Source: Hansfordia pulvinata
Lineage: Eukaryota; Ascomycota; Sordariomycetes; Xylariales
Length of the DNA stretch: 64,000 bases
Assembly (NCBI GenBank): GCA_006538405.1
Contig: BJKQ01000008.1
Coordinates: 2,542,001-2,606,000, forward strand
Direction: 5' to 3'
Part shown: positions 45,695 through 55,799 of the stretch, piece by piece
Layout of the letters: each line of letters opens with the position of its first letter
Numbering within the stretch: position 1 is the first letter of the stretch
The notes under the pieces: generated by a model
What the model was told of the DNA's origin: nothing
The model's input: only the letters and a program-made list of their open reading frames with translations
Databases searched by the model: none
Position numbers and translations under genes: made by a program

Positions 45695-47444
45695 CGGCTC
45701 GGCTCTGGCGCGGCGACTGGCTGCGAGATCTCGCCGCCCCAGCTGCTTCCAGGTCCTTGCTGTGGGCGTGCGGTCGCAGGAGGGCGCCGGCCCCGTGCGG
45801 CCAATGACAGGGCAGCCCCGGGCGCTCTCGTCGACGGGCGTCGCAATCCTACAGAGCGCTAGCCCAAATATGCCCTCCGGCCTGCCAAGCGGCCTGTGGG
45901 GCCCATCAATCTCTCGCTCTCCTCCCTCGTCACCCTCACTGCTGCCCTGGGCTAGGCTGGCGGGCCTGGCCAGGTACCATCCATCTGTGCCGACACCAAC
46001 GGGTGCCTGTTCCCCGCTCTTTGCCCGACGGTGCCAGCTCGCTCGCGGTGTCATGCTGGGTGCTACGAGGGCTTGCGCGTGCCCGACTGCGAGCCGGACG
46101 CCGTAGCGCCAACACCACGGTACTATTCCATCGCGACTGCGTCAGCGCGAGCCGGGCTTCCAGAGCCTGGATCGGAGGCGTGGCTCGGGACGTGGGCGGC
46201 GCCAGCGCTATGTGCCTATGTACCTACCACCTACATGGTTTAAATGTCAAGTAATGAGCCCGAGGTACCGTGCCTTGTGTCTTTCTCACAAAGATGGCAT
46301 GGATGGATGGATGGATGGCCGTACCTGAGAACTTCTTTCCCGCCGTGGCCGCTACCGGGCAGGGCACAGGGCGGCCAGGGTGTCCAGCGGGCTGCTACAT
46401 GTACCTACGAGCCCTCGCACTACGAGTACTCGTGCGAGTACCAGGGCCCGGATCGACCTGGGCTAGGATCAAACGGTACCTGGACGTCCGTCTCGTAGGC
46501 CACTTCAGTGCGCAGTACCCACTTCCACGCCCATTGGGTACCCACATACACTGCAGATAGGGCGGCCCACCACGCTGCAAGCGGGCAGGCACGATTACCT
46601 GCTGCTGCGCTGTGGTGCACCCGCACCTGCGCCTGCACCTGCAGCACCTGCAGGGACGGCGCCGGACGGGTATCGACCAAATCAAATCCATCATCTGCTC
46701 CCTCACCTTAACCTCTCCATTCCTCGCATCTCTTCGCTGCGGCTTCACACCCCTACACACCCTACCTTCTTCCCCCCCTCCCTCACCACCATCACCGTAC
46801 TCCTGGTCCATTCCCAGCTGCGAATCTGGTCAACCCCACGATTCGCCTGGCTCTGGCCGTCCGCTCCTTTTCCTTTCAGAATCTTGTTACCATTGCTCGT
46901 TTTTGTTGCTTAGCATTGTTTGGATTCCGTTTCCTGTTGGTCCTCTTGTAGCATCTTCGACGCCTTCCTCATTCACCTTCGCCTTGGACGGATTCGACAG
47001 CACGCTTCACGACGCCGGTGGTTTCTGGATATATTGCCTTTCTGTCATTGCCCTCTTGACGTCTCGGTCTTTTCTGCGGTTGATCACGACTTCACGAGGT
47101 ACGACGGAACCCACCCACCGACCCTCGCGCACCGAGCCCGCCCTCCAGCACCTCACGCACGCCCCGCGTACTGACCTCGATTTACCTTCCTAGACCTTTA
47201 CGCCTTCACGACCTCGTCTGGAACTACGAACGTTGCACGGGACTTCTCACGACGTCATTCTCACCCCTCTTCAGGCGACCGGTCGCGCCATCTGCCACGG
47301 GCACACCAACTCGACGACGGCTTGGTCAATCAAGAATAATACAAACAACTCCCGAATGCACTGCTAGCCATCGCCTTACCATATGCCGGCTTAATTGACC
47401 AGCTGCTTGTCCGGTTTTCGCCGCCGAGCGGCTTGACAACAATC

Positions 47445-50400
47445 ATGGCTGCCACTTGTGCTACAAACACTGTCGAAATGATGGGAGATCTGTCTGGTCG
47501 CCCAGCTCACAGCGTTACAATGATGCCCACCATGGATGGAAACACAGTGCCACCGCCCACTCTGGATGTTCCCGCCCCCCAGAGCAGCTTTGTTTTTCCG
47601 GCCTCGCCTGTGTCTCCATCAGCGGCCAAGCCTTTCCCCAGAGCTGGCGGACGACGCTCCAAATCAGTCATGGACCCGCCTGGTCAGGCTTTCGATCTCG
47701 CCAGCGGGCCAAGTCGGACCTCTCGAACACCCATGGCTCTTCCCGATTTCAAGTTCAACCCGGGCGCTGTGACGAACTCGTCTCAACCAAGGACATCGGC
47801 ACTGCCAGATTTCAAATTCAACCCTGGAGCAAGCATGGACTCAGCCGAGCCTCGTTCCCGACCTGAAGCCCTTCCCGAGTTCTCTTTCAACCCCGGCGCC
47901 GCGTCGGATCCCCAGTCTATGCTGAGCCCGCCGCTGTCTCCTCGGACAATTCCCAGCCGCGGCGGGCACCGTCGTTTTGGAAGCGAATTCGTCGGAGGTA
48001 CTATTCGTTCTGGAGACTCCATCACTGTCATGAGCACCAGCCCAACCAAGTCTGAGAGCGGATTCGCATCGCCTTTGCTCGGCCCCACCCCTGGTCCCTC
48101 ACTTGCTCCCTCCGATGCTGCCCGCCGAAGAGGGCACTCTCACAAGCGCTCCGGTGCCATTTCTAGCCACGACCTGTCCATGATCCTCAAGCCGAAAACC
48201 CCGAACGTCCCCCTGCCCAAGGGAAGCAGCGCCCCTACGAGCCCGTCTGAGCCCGAAGACGGACCCAAGCCGTTTCCTGAGGTCATAATCAACTCACCGT
48301 CCCCAGCTGTTTCGCCCATCGCTCTGCAACCCCAGCCAATTCCAGAGCCAATTCGTGCTCCACCTCAGGTTCCTCAACCAGTACCAGCAGCTATCGAAGT
48401 AGAGGACGAAAGACCTACGCCTCGGGCCCGTGTTGGGTTCTCGGATACCCTCGAGTACATCCCGCGCCCATTGTCGCTGGTATCGACCGATACTACCAGC
48501 ACGGCAACGACTCGGCCAAGCCATTCGGTTTCGAACAGCATCTCGTCGATTATTTCCATGTCGAACATCCCCTCGGATCGTGGCGTTGCGTCTCGGGGGA
48601 ACCCGGAACTTCGAGAGCAATCGAAGTCATCCGCTCAGAGTGACTCCAGGCCCAGCACCGCTGGAGCAGTTTTGGAGCGAACGCCAAGCACACATGTTCA
48701 CCACAACGAGAATCCATCGCCGCGTAGGCGAAACTCCATCCCAGTTCTCAAGATTGTACCGGAATCCGCGGCAGATTCAGAACCGCTTCCAAGCCCATCG
48801 AGAACACCAAAGCGATGGTCTTTCTTCGGATTGGATCCCTTCGGAGGTCATAGCCCGCCTACCAAAACGCGACCAGTCAGTGCCTACTCTACGGGCGCAA
48901 TTTCCAGCATTGCCTTGTCTGAGTACTCTGGATCTGACGCAAATGCGTTGGCCAACTTGAGGTCCGGGGAATTCAAGCCCTGCGGTAAACCTTTCGGGAA
49001 GAAGAAGAAGCAGAAACGAGTCAAGTCTTGGGCGGGCTCGATTCTCACACGTACGACCAAGTCTCGTGCTCGCAGTAAGAAGTCTGCTCGGAGGAGGTCG
49101 ATGACTCCTCCTGTCCCACGCAGCACCATGGATGACGACATGGAGGATGACTCGAACGATGATGAAGTTGACCCCATATCGACTTCTGCCCCGACAATCA
49201 CCTTCTCCGAGCCCACTAAGCCTTCCAGGCAACCTCGCGCAATCGATGAGGATGTCTCGTTCCCCATGATTGATCTGGATGCAGCCCTCGGCCCTTTCAA
49301 CACCCCTTCAACGCTGGACGCATCTTGGGACGCGGCTCAGCGCGGGGGTATCCAGCCCAAACGCCAATTGCACAGCGCTGCTGGTATGCGAAACTTCACG
49401 GGTCCTGGAATGCACTACCACCGTCGTGCAGAGAGCGCTCCAGCTCTGCCCCCATTTGAGGCTGGGCGCTTTGGGATCCCTCGTTTCGGGAGCAGCTCAA
49501 CTATGGCTGATGTTTTCGAAGAAGATGAGGAAGAGGACGAGGGCCCCAGACCCGCTTCAGAAAGATCATCTAGTGTATCGTCTGAGGCTCGCGAAACCCG
49601 CAACAACAGTGTGGCGAGGTCCGAGGACCTTCAAACAACGCCCACCCGGGAAGGCGACGCCATCGGGGCACCGCTTGCAGCATGCTCGACTGGCGAGAGC
49701 TCTCCAAGCGGCTCTGTGAAGCGTAAGGGGAGCGGGTCGAGTCTGGACCTGCAACCGCCCGGCTCCAGGATCAGGACCGAGGCATCAACGAATTCGCTTC
49801 ATGGGTCCGTCATTGTTGAAGAGGAACTAAGCCCCGCCACCAAGGAAAGCTTACCAGGAAGCCCCGACGTGTTAGGCTCAGCACCCCCTTCGCATTTCCG
49901 GGCTGCTGCCCACAAAGACCTTGCGTCGCTCGATGTCAATCCCTTGGACTGCGCGCCCTCAACAGCCACTGCAAGCCCATACTCTATGAGTCATGCTTCG
50001 TCGTTCCCGTCGCCCCGCACCCCAGTTTCATACGACGCCCATAGAATCTCGACTGCTCCTTCGTCAATCGCCGATGAACACAATTTCCAGTCGCTTCTTA
50101 TGGGCGAGCCTGGACCCGAGGTGGTTCGTATGTCGGTCGATGTGCCTTCTTTGACAAGCACGACCTCGACAATGACCCGCGAAAGCATGTTTGCGGCCAT
50201 TCCGCGCCCCCGCAACGCACCATTCCACGACCAGAGGCCCGCATCCTTCACATCCACAGCTTTCGGGCGTCGCCGATCGAGCCTCGCCAGTCTCAGTCGA
50301 CTGATCAGCAGCGCCCATGGTGAGCGCAGCAAGCTCAGCATGGAGGTCCCTTGCGAGGAGGAACCGGAGAAAAAGACTCGAGGCAGCAAGTCGAAGCGGT

Positions 50401-50450
50401 TGAGTCGCATGATGCAATTCTGGAAGACAAAAGAATCAAAAGAATGCTAG
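47445..50450 (+). CDS. Ser/Pro-rich low-complexity protein, 'cell wall proline rich protein' type
   Basis: A single-exon gene of 1001 residues. The frame is open a few codons further upstream, but the first ATG is at 47445 (MAATCATNTVEMMG) in good context. The chain is rich in Ser, Pro, Thr and Arg with no signal peptide and no membrane span, so a wall location, as the database-style family name implies, is doubtful. Three similar units (LPDFKFNPGA at residues 99-108 and 120-129, LPEFSFNPGA at 143-152) stand out, as do RSxS-type and SPxR-type phosphorylation-like sites, a Lys/Arg cluster (GKKKKQKRVKSWAG), an acidic block (DDDMEDDSNDDE) and a conserved-looking end (SKSKRLSRMMQFWKTK). It looks intrinsically disordered and may be a kinase-regulated scaffold. 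A long pyrimidine-rich leader precedes it. The function is unknown; I am sure of the gene but not of the name. Confidence 0.87.
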   Translation: MAATCATNTVEMMGDLSGRPAHSVTMMPTMDGNTVPPPTLDVPAPQSSFVFPASPVSPSAAKPFPRAGGRRSKSVMDPPGQAFDLASGPSRTSRTPMALPDFKFNPGAVTNSSQPRTSALPDFKFNPGASMDSAEPRSRPEALPEFSFNPGAASDPQSMLSPPLSPRTIPSRGGHRRFGSEFVGGTIRSGDSITVMSTSPTKSESGFASPLLGPTPGPSLAPSDAARRRGHSHKRSGAISSHDLSMILKPKTPNVPLPKGSSAPTSPSEPEDGPKPFPEVIINSPSPAVSPIALQPQPIPEPIRAPPQVPQPVPAAIEVEDERPTPRARVGFSDTLEYIPRPLSLVSTDTTSTATTRPSHSVSNSISSIISMSNIPSDRGVASRGNPELREQSKSSAQSDSRPSTAGAVLERTPSTHVHHNENPSPRRRNSIPVLKIVPESAADSEPLPSPSRTPKRWSFFGLDPFGGHSPPTKTRPVSAYSTGAISSIALSEYSGSDANALANLRSGEFKPCGKPFGKKKKQKRVKSWAGSILTRTTKSRARSKKSARRRSMTPPVPRSTMDDDMEDDSNDDEVDPISTSAPTITFSEPTKPSRQPRAIDEDVSFPMIDLDAALGPFNTPSTLDASWDAAQRGGIQPKRQLHSAAGMRNFTGPGMHYHRRAESAPALPPFEAGRFGIPRFGSSSTMADVFEEDEEEDEGPRPASERSSSVSSEARETRNNSVARSEDLQTTPTREGDAIGAPLAACSTGESSPSGSVKRKGSGSSLDLQPPGSRIRTEASTNSLHGSVIVEEELSPATKESLPGSPDVLGSAPPSHFRAAAHKDLASLDVNPLDCAPSTATASPYSMSHASSFPSPRTPVSYDAHRISTAPSSIADEHNFQSLLMGEPGPEVVRMSVDVPSLTSTTSTMTRESMFAAIPRPRNAPFHDQRPASFTSTAFGRRRSSLASLSRLISSAHGERSKLSMEVPCEEEPEKKTRGSKSKRLSRMMQFWKTKESKEC

Positions 50451-52010
50451 ACGGCAATTTCCTTTCGGAGTTGAATGAAAGCCTTATCCCGAGATAACAG
50501 CGTTTGGGTCAAGCCCGGCACTGTTGTTAAGGAGACGGCGCCATTTCGATGGTGTCGAAGTCAGCGGTAACGCGTTGGATTTACTGGTTATTCTACACCA
50601 GACGACCATGGTTGGCTCAGTGCACCATTCAGTTGGCCCGCTGCTGCAAGTCCGACCTTCGGTGTTTGAGAACGCCCTCCGGCGTGGATATCGATGCGGA
50701 TTTTGATGATGAAGCTTCCGTTCAGTATGCCAACACTGAACGATCGAGGTTGCATGTTACCGGGCCTTAGAATGAGACCGGATTGAACACGGTACCCATG
50801 TCGCGAAGGACAGAAGTCGGAGAATCAAGTCGAGGACACAGACAGAGTGACACGGCCATGATATCTCGGTGTACTATGAGGCAGCGCCTGGAGGGGAGTG
50901 CCCTCCAGACTGTCAATTGGGTGGACGGATGGACGGACAGGCGGGCGGACGGTCGGAAAGGGGATAGGATTTTTGGATTGATCTGGGAAGACTGCAGCGC
51001 AGCTGCTGAGTCGAAATTCTTGGCCTTTGTGCCGGCGTATTTTGGTCTTTGGGACCTGGTATCGAGAGGGACTTCACATTGTACAGAGTAGTTATGAAAA
51101 CCAATGCTAGACTTCTGAACATAAAAAAAAATCCTTTGCTTACCCATTAGAATGTGTCCATCGCTCGGGGATGCTTCCGAACTCCGTTTAGTGGTACTGT
51201 ACAGTAATGGCTGGTAAGAGCGTGCTGCTTTTACAGTCCTTAGTAACGGGGGATCGAACTGTCCACGAGGGAGGATTGTATATAGCAACCTGGACGTGAG
51301 TTGTTATTAGCATGGTCAGGTGCTAAATAGTACTATTCGTAAAGGGGCGTGAAGGGACACTGTGAGAGTCCTGGAGACTCTTGAGGGTTTGGGTTGAGCA
51401 AGATAGGGTACGAGCACGTGTGTGCTAATCGTAAGGCACATACCTATATGTAGCTCGGGATCGGGGCAGACACATCCATGGAGTGTCCGTACGAACACTC
51501 GTACGGAGTATGTAGCCAGGGCCTCCAGCTGTGCCATCCACCTAAGGGAGCCAACCTCGCTGTAAGGGTAGGTTAGGTAGGTACCTGAGGTAGCGACATC
51601 CCCTACTACAGTCCAGGTCCCGTGCCTACCGCAGGTCTTGAAGGGCCCAAGACAGTGCGTATACCGGCACCTACGAGTACCTCCCTCCTGAAATTGCCGG
51701 GCTGGCTGGTATCGGCAAGTTGGAACCAAACCTGATGACCTCGGGAGACCCTTAATAGTCCCCATATACCTTTACTCGTACCTTACGGATATCGACCGAC
51801 TCTCGGCGCAGCCCAACCCAACCAGCGCAGTCGAGTGCTCACTTACCTGACCGACTCATCAATTGCCTTCGCCTCAATTGAGACCAGATCGATTCCAACC
51901 GCCCACCCTTCACCGTCCACGCTCCCGCCGCACTTTGCACAAACGACCGCTGCCCCCCGGTACAGGTGCTTGCCGCCTTGTCACCCCCGGCGCACCTTGT
52001 CGCACCCCTG
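50451..52010. other. Intergenic region upstream of the PEX4-like gene
   Basis: 1.56 kb containing the 3' flank of the low-complexity gene and the promoter of the E2 gene. TACGAGTA copies lie near 51673 and 51774 and a GGTAGGTACC block near 51572. The minus ORF at 51316-51765 has no recognisable motif and is not called. Confidence 0.55.
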
Positions 52011-53135
52011 ATGCCCGACCCCAACATCCGCAGGTTGCAGTCCCAGCTTCCGGCCAACCTCCGCCCCGCCGCCATGCCCAGCAGCTCCAGCAAGAATGAC
52101 GCCTCGTCCAGCTCCCGCCGCGACAAGGACAAAGACAAGGACAGGGACTTTGACGCCAAGAGCACCACCAGCAGCAAGAGCGGCGACAGAGACAGAGAGA
52201 GGGAAAAGGAAAAGGACAAAGACACCTCCAGCAGCTCCAAGAAAGACAAGGACAAGTCAAAGTCCACCAGCGGCAGCAGCAGCTCCAAGACCGCCAACCC
52301 GTCCTCCGCCGCCCTTCCGAGATCCTCGACCATGCCCTCCTCAGCTGCCGATAGAGATGGCGGCGCTGGTGCTGGCGCGGCGCGCGGCGGCGCGACGAAG
52401 CGCCTGCTAAAGGAGATGGCTGCTTGGGAGAAGGAGACCGAGGCCGAGGCCGAGGCTGCCGCTTCGTCGCCTTCGACGACCAGAAAGGACAGGGGCGCGC
52501 CCAGCGGGCCATACGTGCGCGAGGATGGCATCGAGCGTCTCGGCCCTGTCAGCGAGGACGAGCTGTTGCGCTGGGAAGCGGTCATCAACGGGAGGGGCAT
52601 CGGCGGCGGCTACGACGGTGAGTTGCTCCCCCGCCCAGATCCATGGATTGTCTAATACAGTCCCGTCTCTTCTCTGCCCCAAAACTTAACCCCGTTCCTT
52701 AACTCGGCGCACTGGCTGACGTGTGTCCTTCCTCTCCCCCTCCCTGCCGCCAACCAAACAGGAGGTCGCTGGCTGCTCGAGATCACAGTCCCACCTACGT
52801 ACCCGCTTCACCCGCCGACCGTGCGGTTCGCGACGCCCGTTGTGCACGCCAACGTCGCCCTCGAGACGGGCGAGATCTGCCTGGACCTGCTGCGCAACAC
52901 GCGCGGCGCCGCCCCGGGCTCGGGCGCCGACGACGACTCGGCCTGGACGCCCGCCTACACCCTCGCCGCCACGGTGCGGGCCGTCCGCCGCCTGCTGGGC
53001 CTCCCTGGTCTCGACTCGCCCCTCAACGTCGACGTCGCCGCCCTCCTGCGCGGTGGCGACCACATAGCGGCCCGCGCCCTCGTCGAGCTGTGGATCCGCG
53101 ACCGCGAGCTCGGCGGCAGATGGGAAGGGCGATAG
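52011..53135 (+). CDS. PEX4-like ubiquitin-conjugating (E2) enzyme with charged N-terminal extension
   Basis: An E2 enzyme probably acting on the peroxisome, where PEX4 mono-ubiquitinates the import receptor PEX5 for recycling. Two exons (52011-52617, 52762-53135) give 326 residues, about twice the usual PEX4 length. Residues 1-150 are low complexity, rich in Ser, Lys and Asp (runs such as KDKDKDRD). The UBC fold follows: ATKRLLKEMAAWEKE helix, GIERLGPVSEDELLRWEAVI, GGRWLLEITVPPTYPLHPP, then VVHANVALETGEICLDLL with catalytic Cys242. The family's HPN is HAN here (231-233); Asn233 is kept. The ending SPLNVDVAALLRGGD matches PEX4-type E2s. The start is uncertain: ATG at 52011 or a later in-frame ATG at 52074. 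A Gly/Ala/Asp insert of about twelve residues (GAAPGSGADDDS) lies after the catalytic site. Confidence 0.82.
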
Positions 53136-54645
53136 AGCGATCGAGCGCCGGCCTGCCACTCCTTAACAGTGCCATGGGTTGAAGCGAGAAGATCTGTGTC
53201 GTCGTTGCTTGTGCTATCTGTGTTTGTGTGTGTGTGTGTCTGTGTGTGTGTGTTGTCTCTTTCCCATATGGTGGCGCATTGCGTCGGTCTGGCCTCCTTG
53301 AGCGAATGTGCCTTTCGGCATGAACTCGGACCTCTTTTCTTCGCCGCGCTCTCTGGAGCGAGTCTGGAGATACATCGCCGGCTCTTCGGACGCCATCCAG
53401 GATGCTTCTTCCAGGGAAGGAAAGAACGAAAGAAAGACTTGAGATTTTGGTTGCTTCTCTACGAATAATGACGCGAGTTTGGTTGCCTTGCATTTACTCC
53501 TTATTGAATTTATCTACGTAACATATCAAGCAAGCTGCGAACTCGGCCTTGCGCAATGAGAGTGCGAATTTGATGACAGCTGTCAACATGCTTCGAGGTC
53601 TGCGGCCGCGCCGTAAGCGCTTGTGATTGCTTGAGGGTAAGCACAGTACGTTGAAGGATGGCGCATTACCAAGAGAGAACATTGGATCCCGAGGCTCGAT
53701 GGTCGATCGAAGAGACCAGGGTATTCTTCTAAGCGCGACTGAGCTACATCCTGCGATGCCCTGGTGACGGCCTCGTGTGCCAACCGGCAGGACAACCTGC
53801 CAACTTATCTGGGGGCTTTTTGGACTCATCTCCCTTGTATGATATGGCACCGTTTCGCCCAAGAGATAACTCCGGGTGCAACCATGGGCTCTATCAAGCC
53901 ATTGCGACGCGCCTGTTCCCACGGGAAATAGGTAGGCATGTAAGCTCGCAGAAGCTCGCCTCGTTTCAATCTTCAGTCGACCATCACCGGTGGCCTGGGC
54001 CCCCAGTTATGTGATATTACTCGTGCGCACCGCGTCACGAACACCCTCGCCGTGATTCTAAGAACTTGTGCCTTCTATCAAAGGTGTTCTCGCAATTTTG
54101 GTGGTAAATCGAAAACTGCCCTTTTCGCGATCAGGAGGCCGGAAGCCGTTTGGGACTAGATGCCAATGCTTATACTTTCTGGTGCTGTTTTGATGTTGTG
54201 AGCCAATTTCTTATGACTGATATGTCCTCTCCATCCATGTCTGAGGCCCCATGTAAACCAAAGCTAACCCTGTCTTCAGTCACATGGGAAGCGTACCGGC
54301 CGGCTATCTGCGCAGAAACTCACTTCGCTAGTGAAAATTCATGCAGACACTCTTTCGCCTAGCGGTCTTGATGCGTCTCAATTTGCCCCTTCCAGAGGTG
54401 CTAAGCCAGCTTAACTGGCAGGGTTGCCTCTTCACAGCACCCCATCTCTCATCATCCTCGCCCAGGCGCCTGATTCAGGTGCGACCAAAACCAGGGAGGC
54501 GATCTATCCGGGTCGGTGTACCGTGATAAGAAACAATGCATTGACCCCAAACTCCAAAACGACCAGCATTCATGCATTCATCTGCAAAAAGATGACAGTA
54601 TCGGGTTGTTGACGTCGCTCAACTCATCACATGGCCTTTCGTAGC
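53136..54645. other. Convergent 3' region, E2 gene / mannosyltransferase
   Basis: 1.5 kb between two stop codons on opposite strands. A TG dinucleotide tract lies at 53215-53253 in the E2 3' flank. No coding sequence, complete tRNA or transposon is recognised. Confidence 0.55.
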
Positions 54646-55799
54646 TTACTCGTTGTAATGATACACCTGGTAGTGGATGTCAGTAAGGGTGTGACAAATG
54701 TCTTGCAAAATTTACTCGCCTTGTAATTGGGAAGACCAGTGGCGTGCCAACCTAGCCGCTTAGCCATTTTGGCAAAACCCTCGGTCTCAATGAGGTGGTA
54801 GAAGGGAAAGGGGGGGAACATGGCACCGTCTCTGTGGACATCGGCTCGCACAAGCAAGGCTGTTCCCCCAACACCATCGAGAGGCATCTCGAATTTCGGG
54901 TCGCTATTACCGCCGCTGGCGCCGCCAACGTACGCCATAAGAGTGCGGTATGTGGCCATTTCTTGGTAGCCCTCCACGATGATTTCATCTTTGCCCATCT
55001 TCGCGCCAAGCTCCTGGGCCACAGTGCTGTCTTGCCAGCTGTTGAAGTCGTAGGGGCGCTCGGCGGGCTCGCCCTTGTCGTCGGTGTACCGCTGGAAGCA
55101 ATTCGGGACAATGATTGGCTTGTCATGACCGGCCAAATCTTGGATAAGGGTTGCAGGGGTCTCGACAATGTCGGCATCGAGCCAAAGAACCCAGGAGGTG
55201 TCAATGCCGAGGGTGGTGAAGAGCAAGGAATTGCGGGCCTTCGACATGGCCTCGCGGCGGGGTTTCTGGTTCTGGAGCTTGTGGCGTTCGCTCTCATCCT
55301 GTGAGGACAGTGGCGTATCGAAGTCCTGGCGCAGGATGACTATGCTGCGAAATCGATCGTTGTGAGGGCCTTTCTGGGTCTTCGCAACCGCGTGCTGCAG
55401 GGCAGTGGTGGCAGCATTGCCTTCCTTGGTCTTGGGTAGGATGAACCCTAGGCTGACGAGGTTGTGAGGGTAGTTCAGCTTGAGGAGGTTGTCCCAATAG
55501 CCCTGATAGAAGCGAGACATGGGGGTGAGGATGAGGATGCCCTCCTGATTACCGATGGGGTCCGGGGTGATGGTAACATTGTTGAGGTCGTAGCGGACGA
55601 CGGGAGGGCGATCGCTAATGAGGCTCGCCTTTGTGGGTTTGCGGATGGGCGGCTTCGTGGTGCGAACCGGGGGCGAATTGGTGGCCTGAGGGGCGCCTCC
55701 GGCAAGGAAATAGATGATGAACAGGCAGAGGCAGGCGCCGAGGGCGAGAGTGAAGTAGTTGGTCCTGCGCAGGCGGACAGGCCCCAGAGGGCGCGCCAT
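54646..55799 (-). CDS. Anp1/Van1-family Golgi alpha-mannosyltransferase subunit
   Basis: A type II Golgi membrane protein of 366 residues that, in yeast, is part of mannan polymerase and extends N-glycan mannose chains. A short cytosolic MARPLGPVRLRRTN is followed by one membrane span (residues 15-34). The luminal domain has the Anp1 (PF03452) features: ILILTPMSRFYQGYWDNLLK, a DxD-type site in WVLWLDADIVE near residue 208, and the block GGTALLVRADVHRDGAMFPP. The last seven codons, ending VYHYNE, lie in exon 2 (54666-54646) and match the conserved family terminus. The intron (54719-54667) begins with GC (AAG|GCGAGT) and ends CAG, a rare but known donor class; no GT donor restores the conserved end. 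Family members VAN1, ANP1 and MNN9 cannot be told apart with confidence here. Confidence 0.93.
54667..54719 (-). other. GC-AG intron
   Basis: The 53-bp intron of the mannosyltransferase starts GCGAGT and ends CCAG. Splicing here is required to reach the conserved YHYNE terminus. Confidence 0.85.

Larger units (their letters stand above)
35251..47444. other. 12-kb gene-free island rich in the TACGAGTA octamer
   Basis: I cannot support any gene across 12.2 kb. Long ORFs here (for example 40169-40690 minus, 43226-44011 minus, 44418-44978 minus) have low-complexity or random-looking translations and no family motif. By eye the octamer TACGAGTA/TACTCGTA occurs about 27 times here; equal base use would give about 0.4. 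The region also has microsatellites. The last 750 bases (46680-47440) are pyrimidine-rich and form the promoter and leader of the following gene. The first few hundred bases are the CGR1 promoter. It could hold long non-coding RNAs or a chromatin element, but nothing in the sequence proves it. Confidence 0.55.

Noticed and set aside
52096..52512. Alternative-frame ORFs on both strands inside the E2 first exon
   Set aside because: They are shadows of Ser/Lys/Asp codon repeats; the frame used in the model continues into the UBC fold.
53690..53770. tRNA-like stretch on the minus strand (GTAGCTCAGTCG resembling a D arm, and TTCGATC)
   Set aside because: The arms do not pair into a full cloverleaf and no proper acceptor stem or anticodon arm could be drawn.
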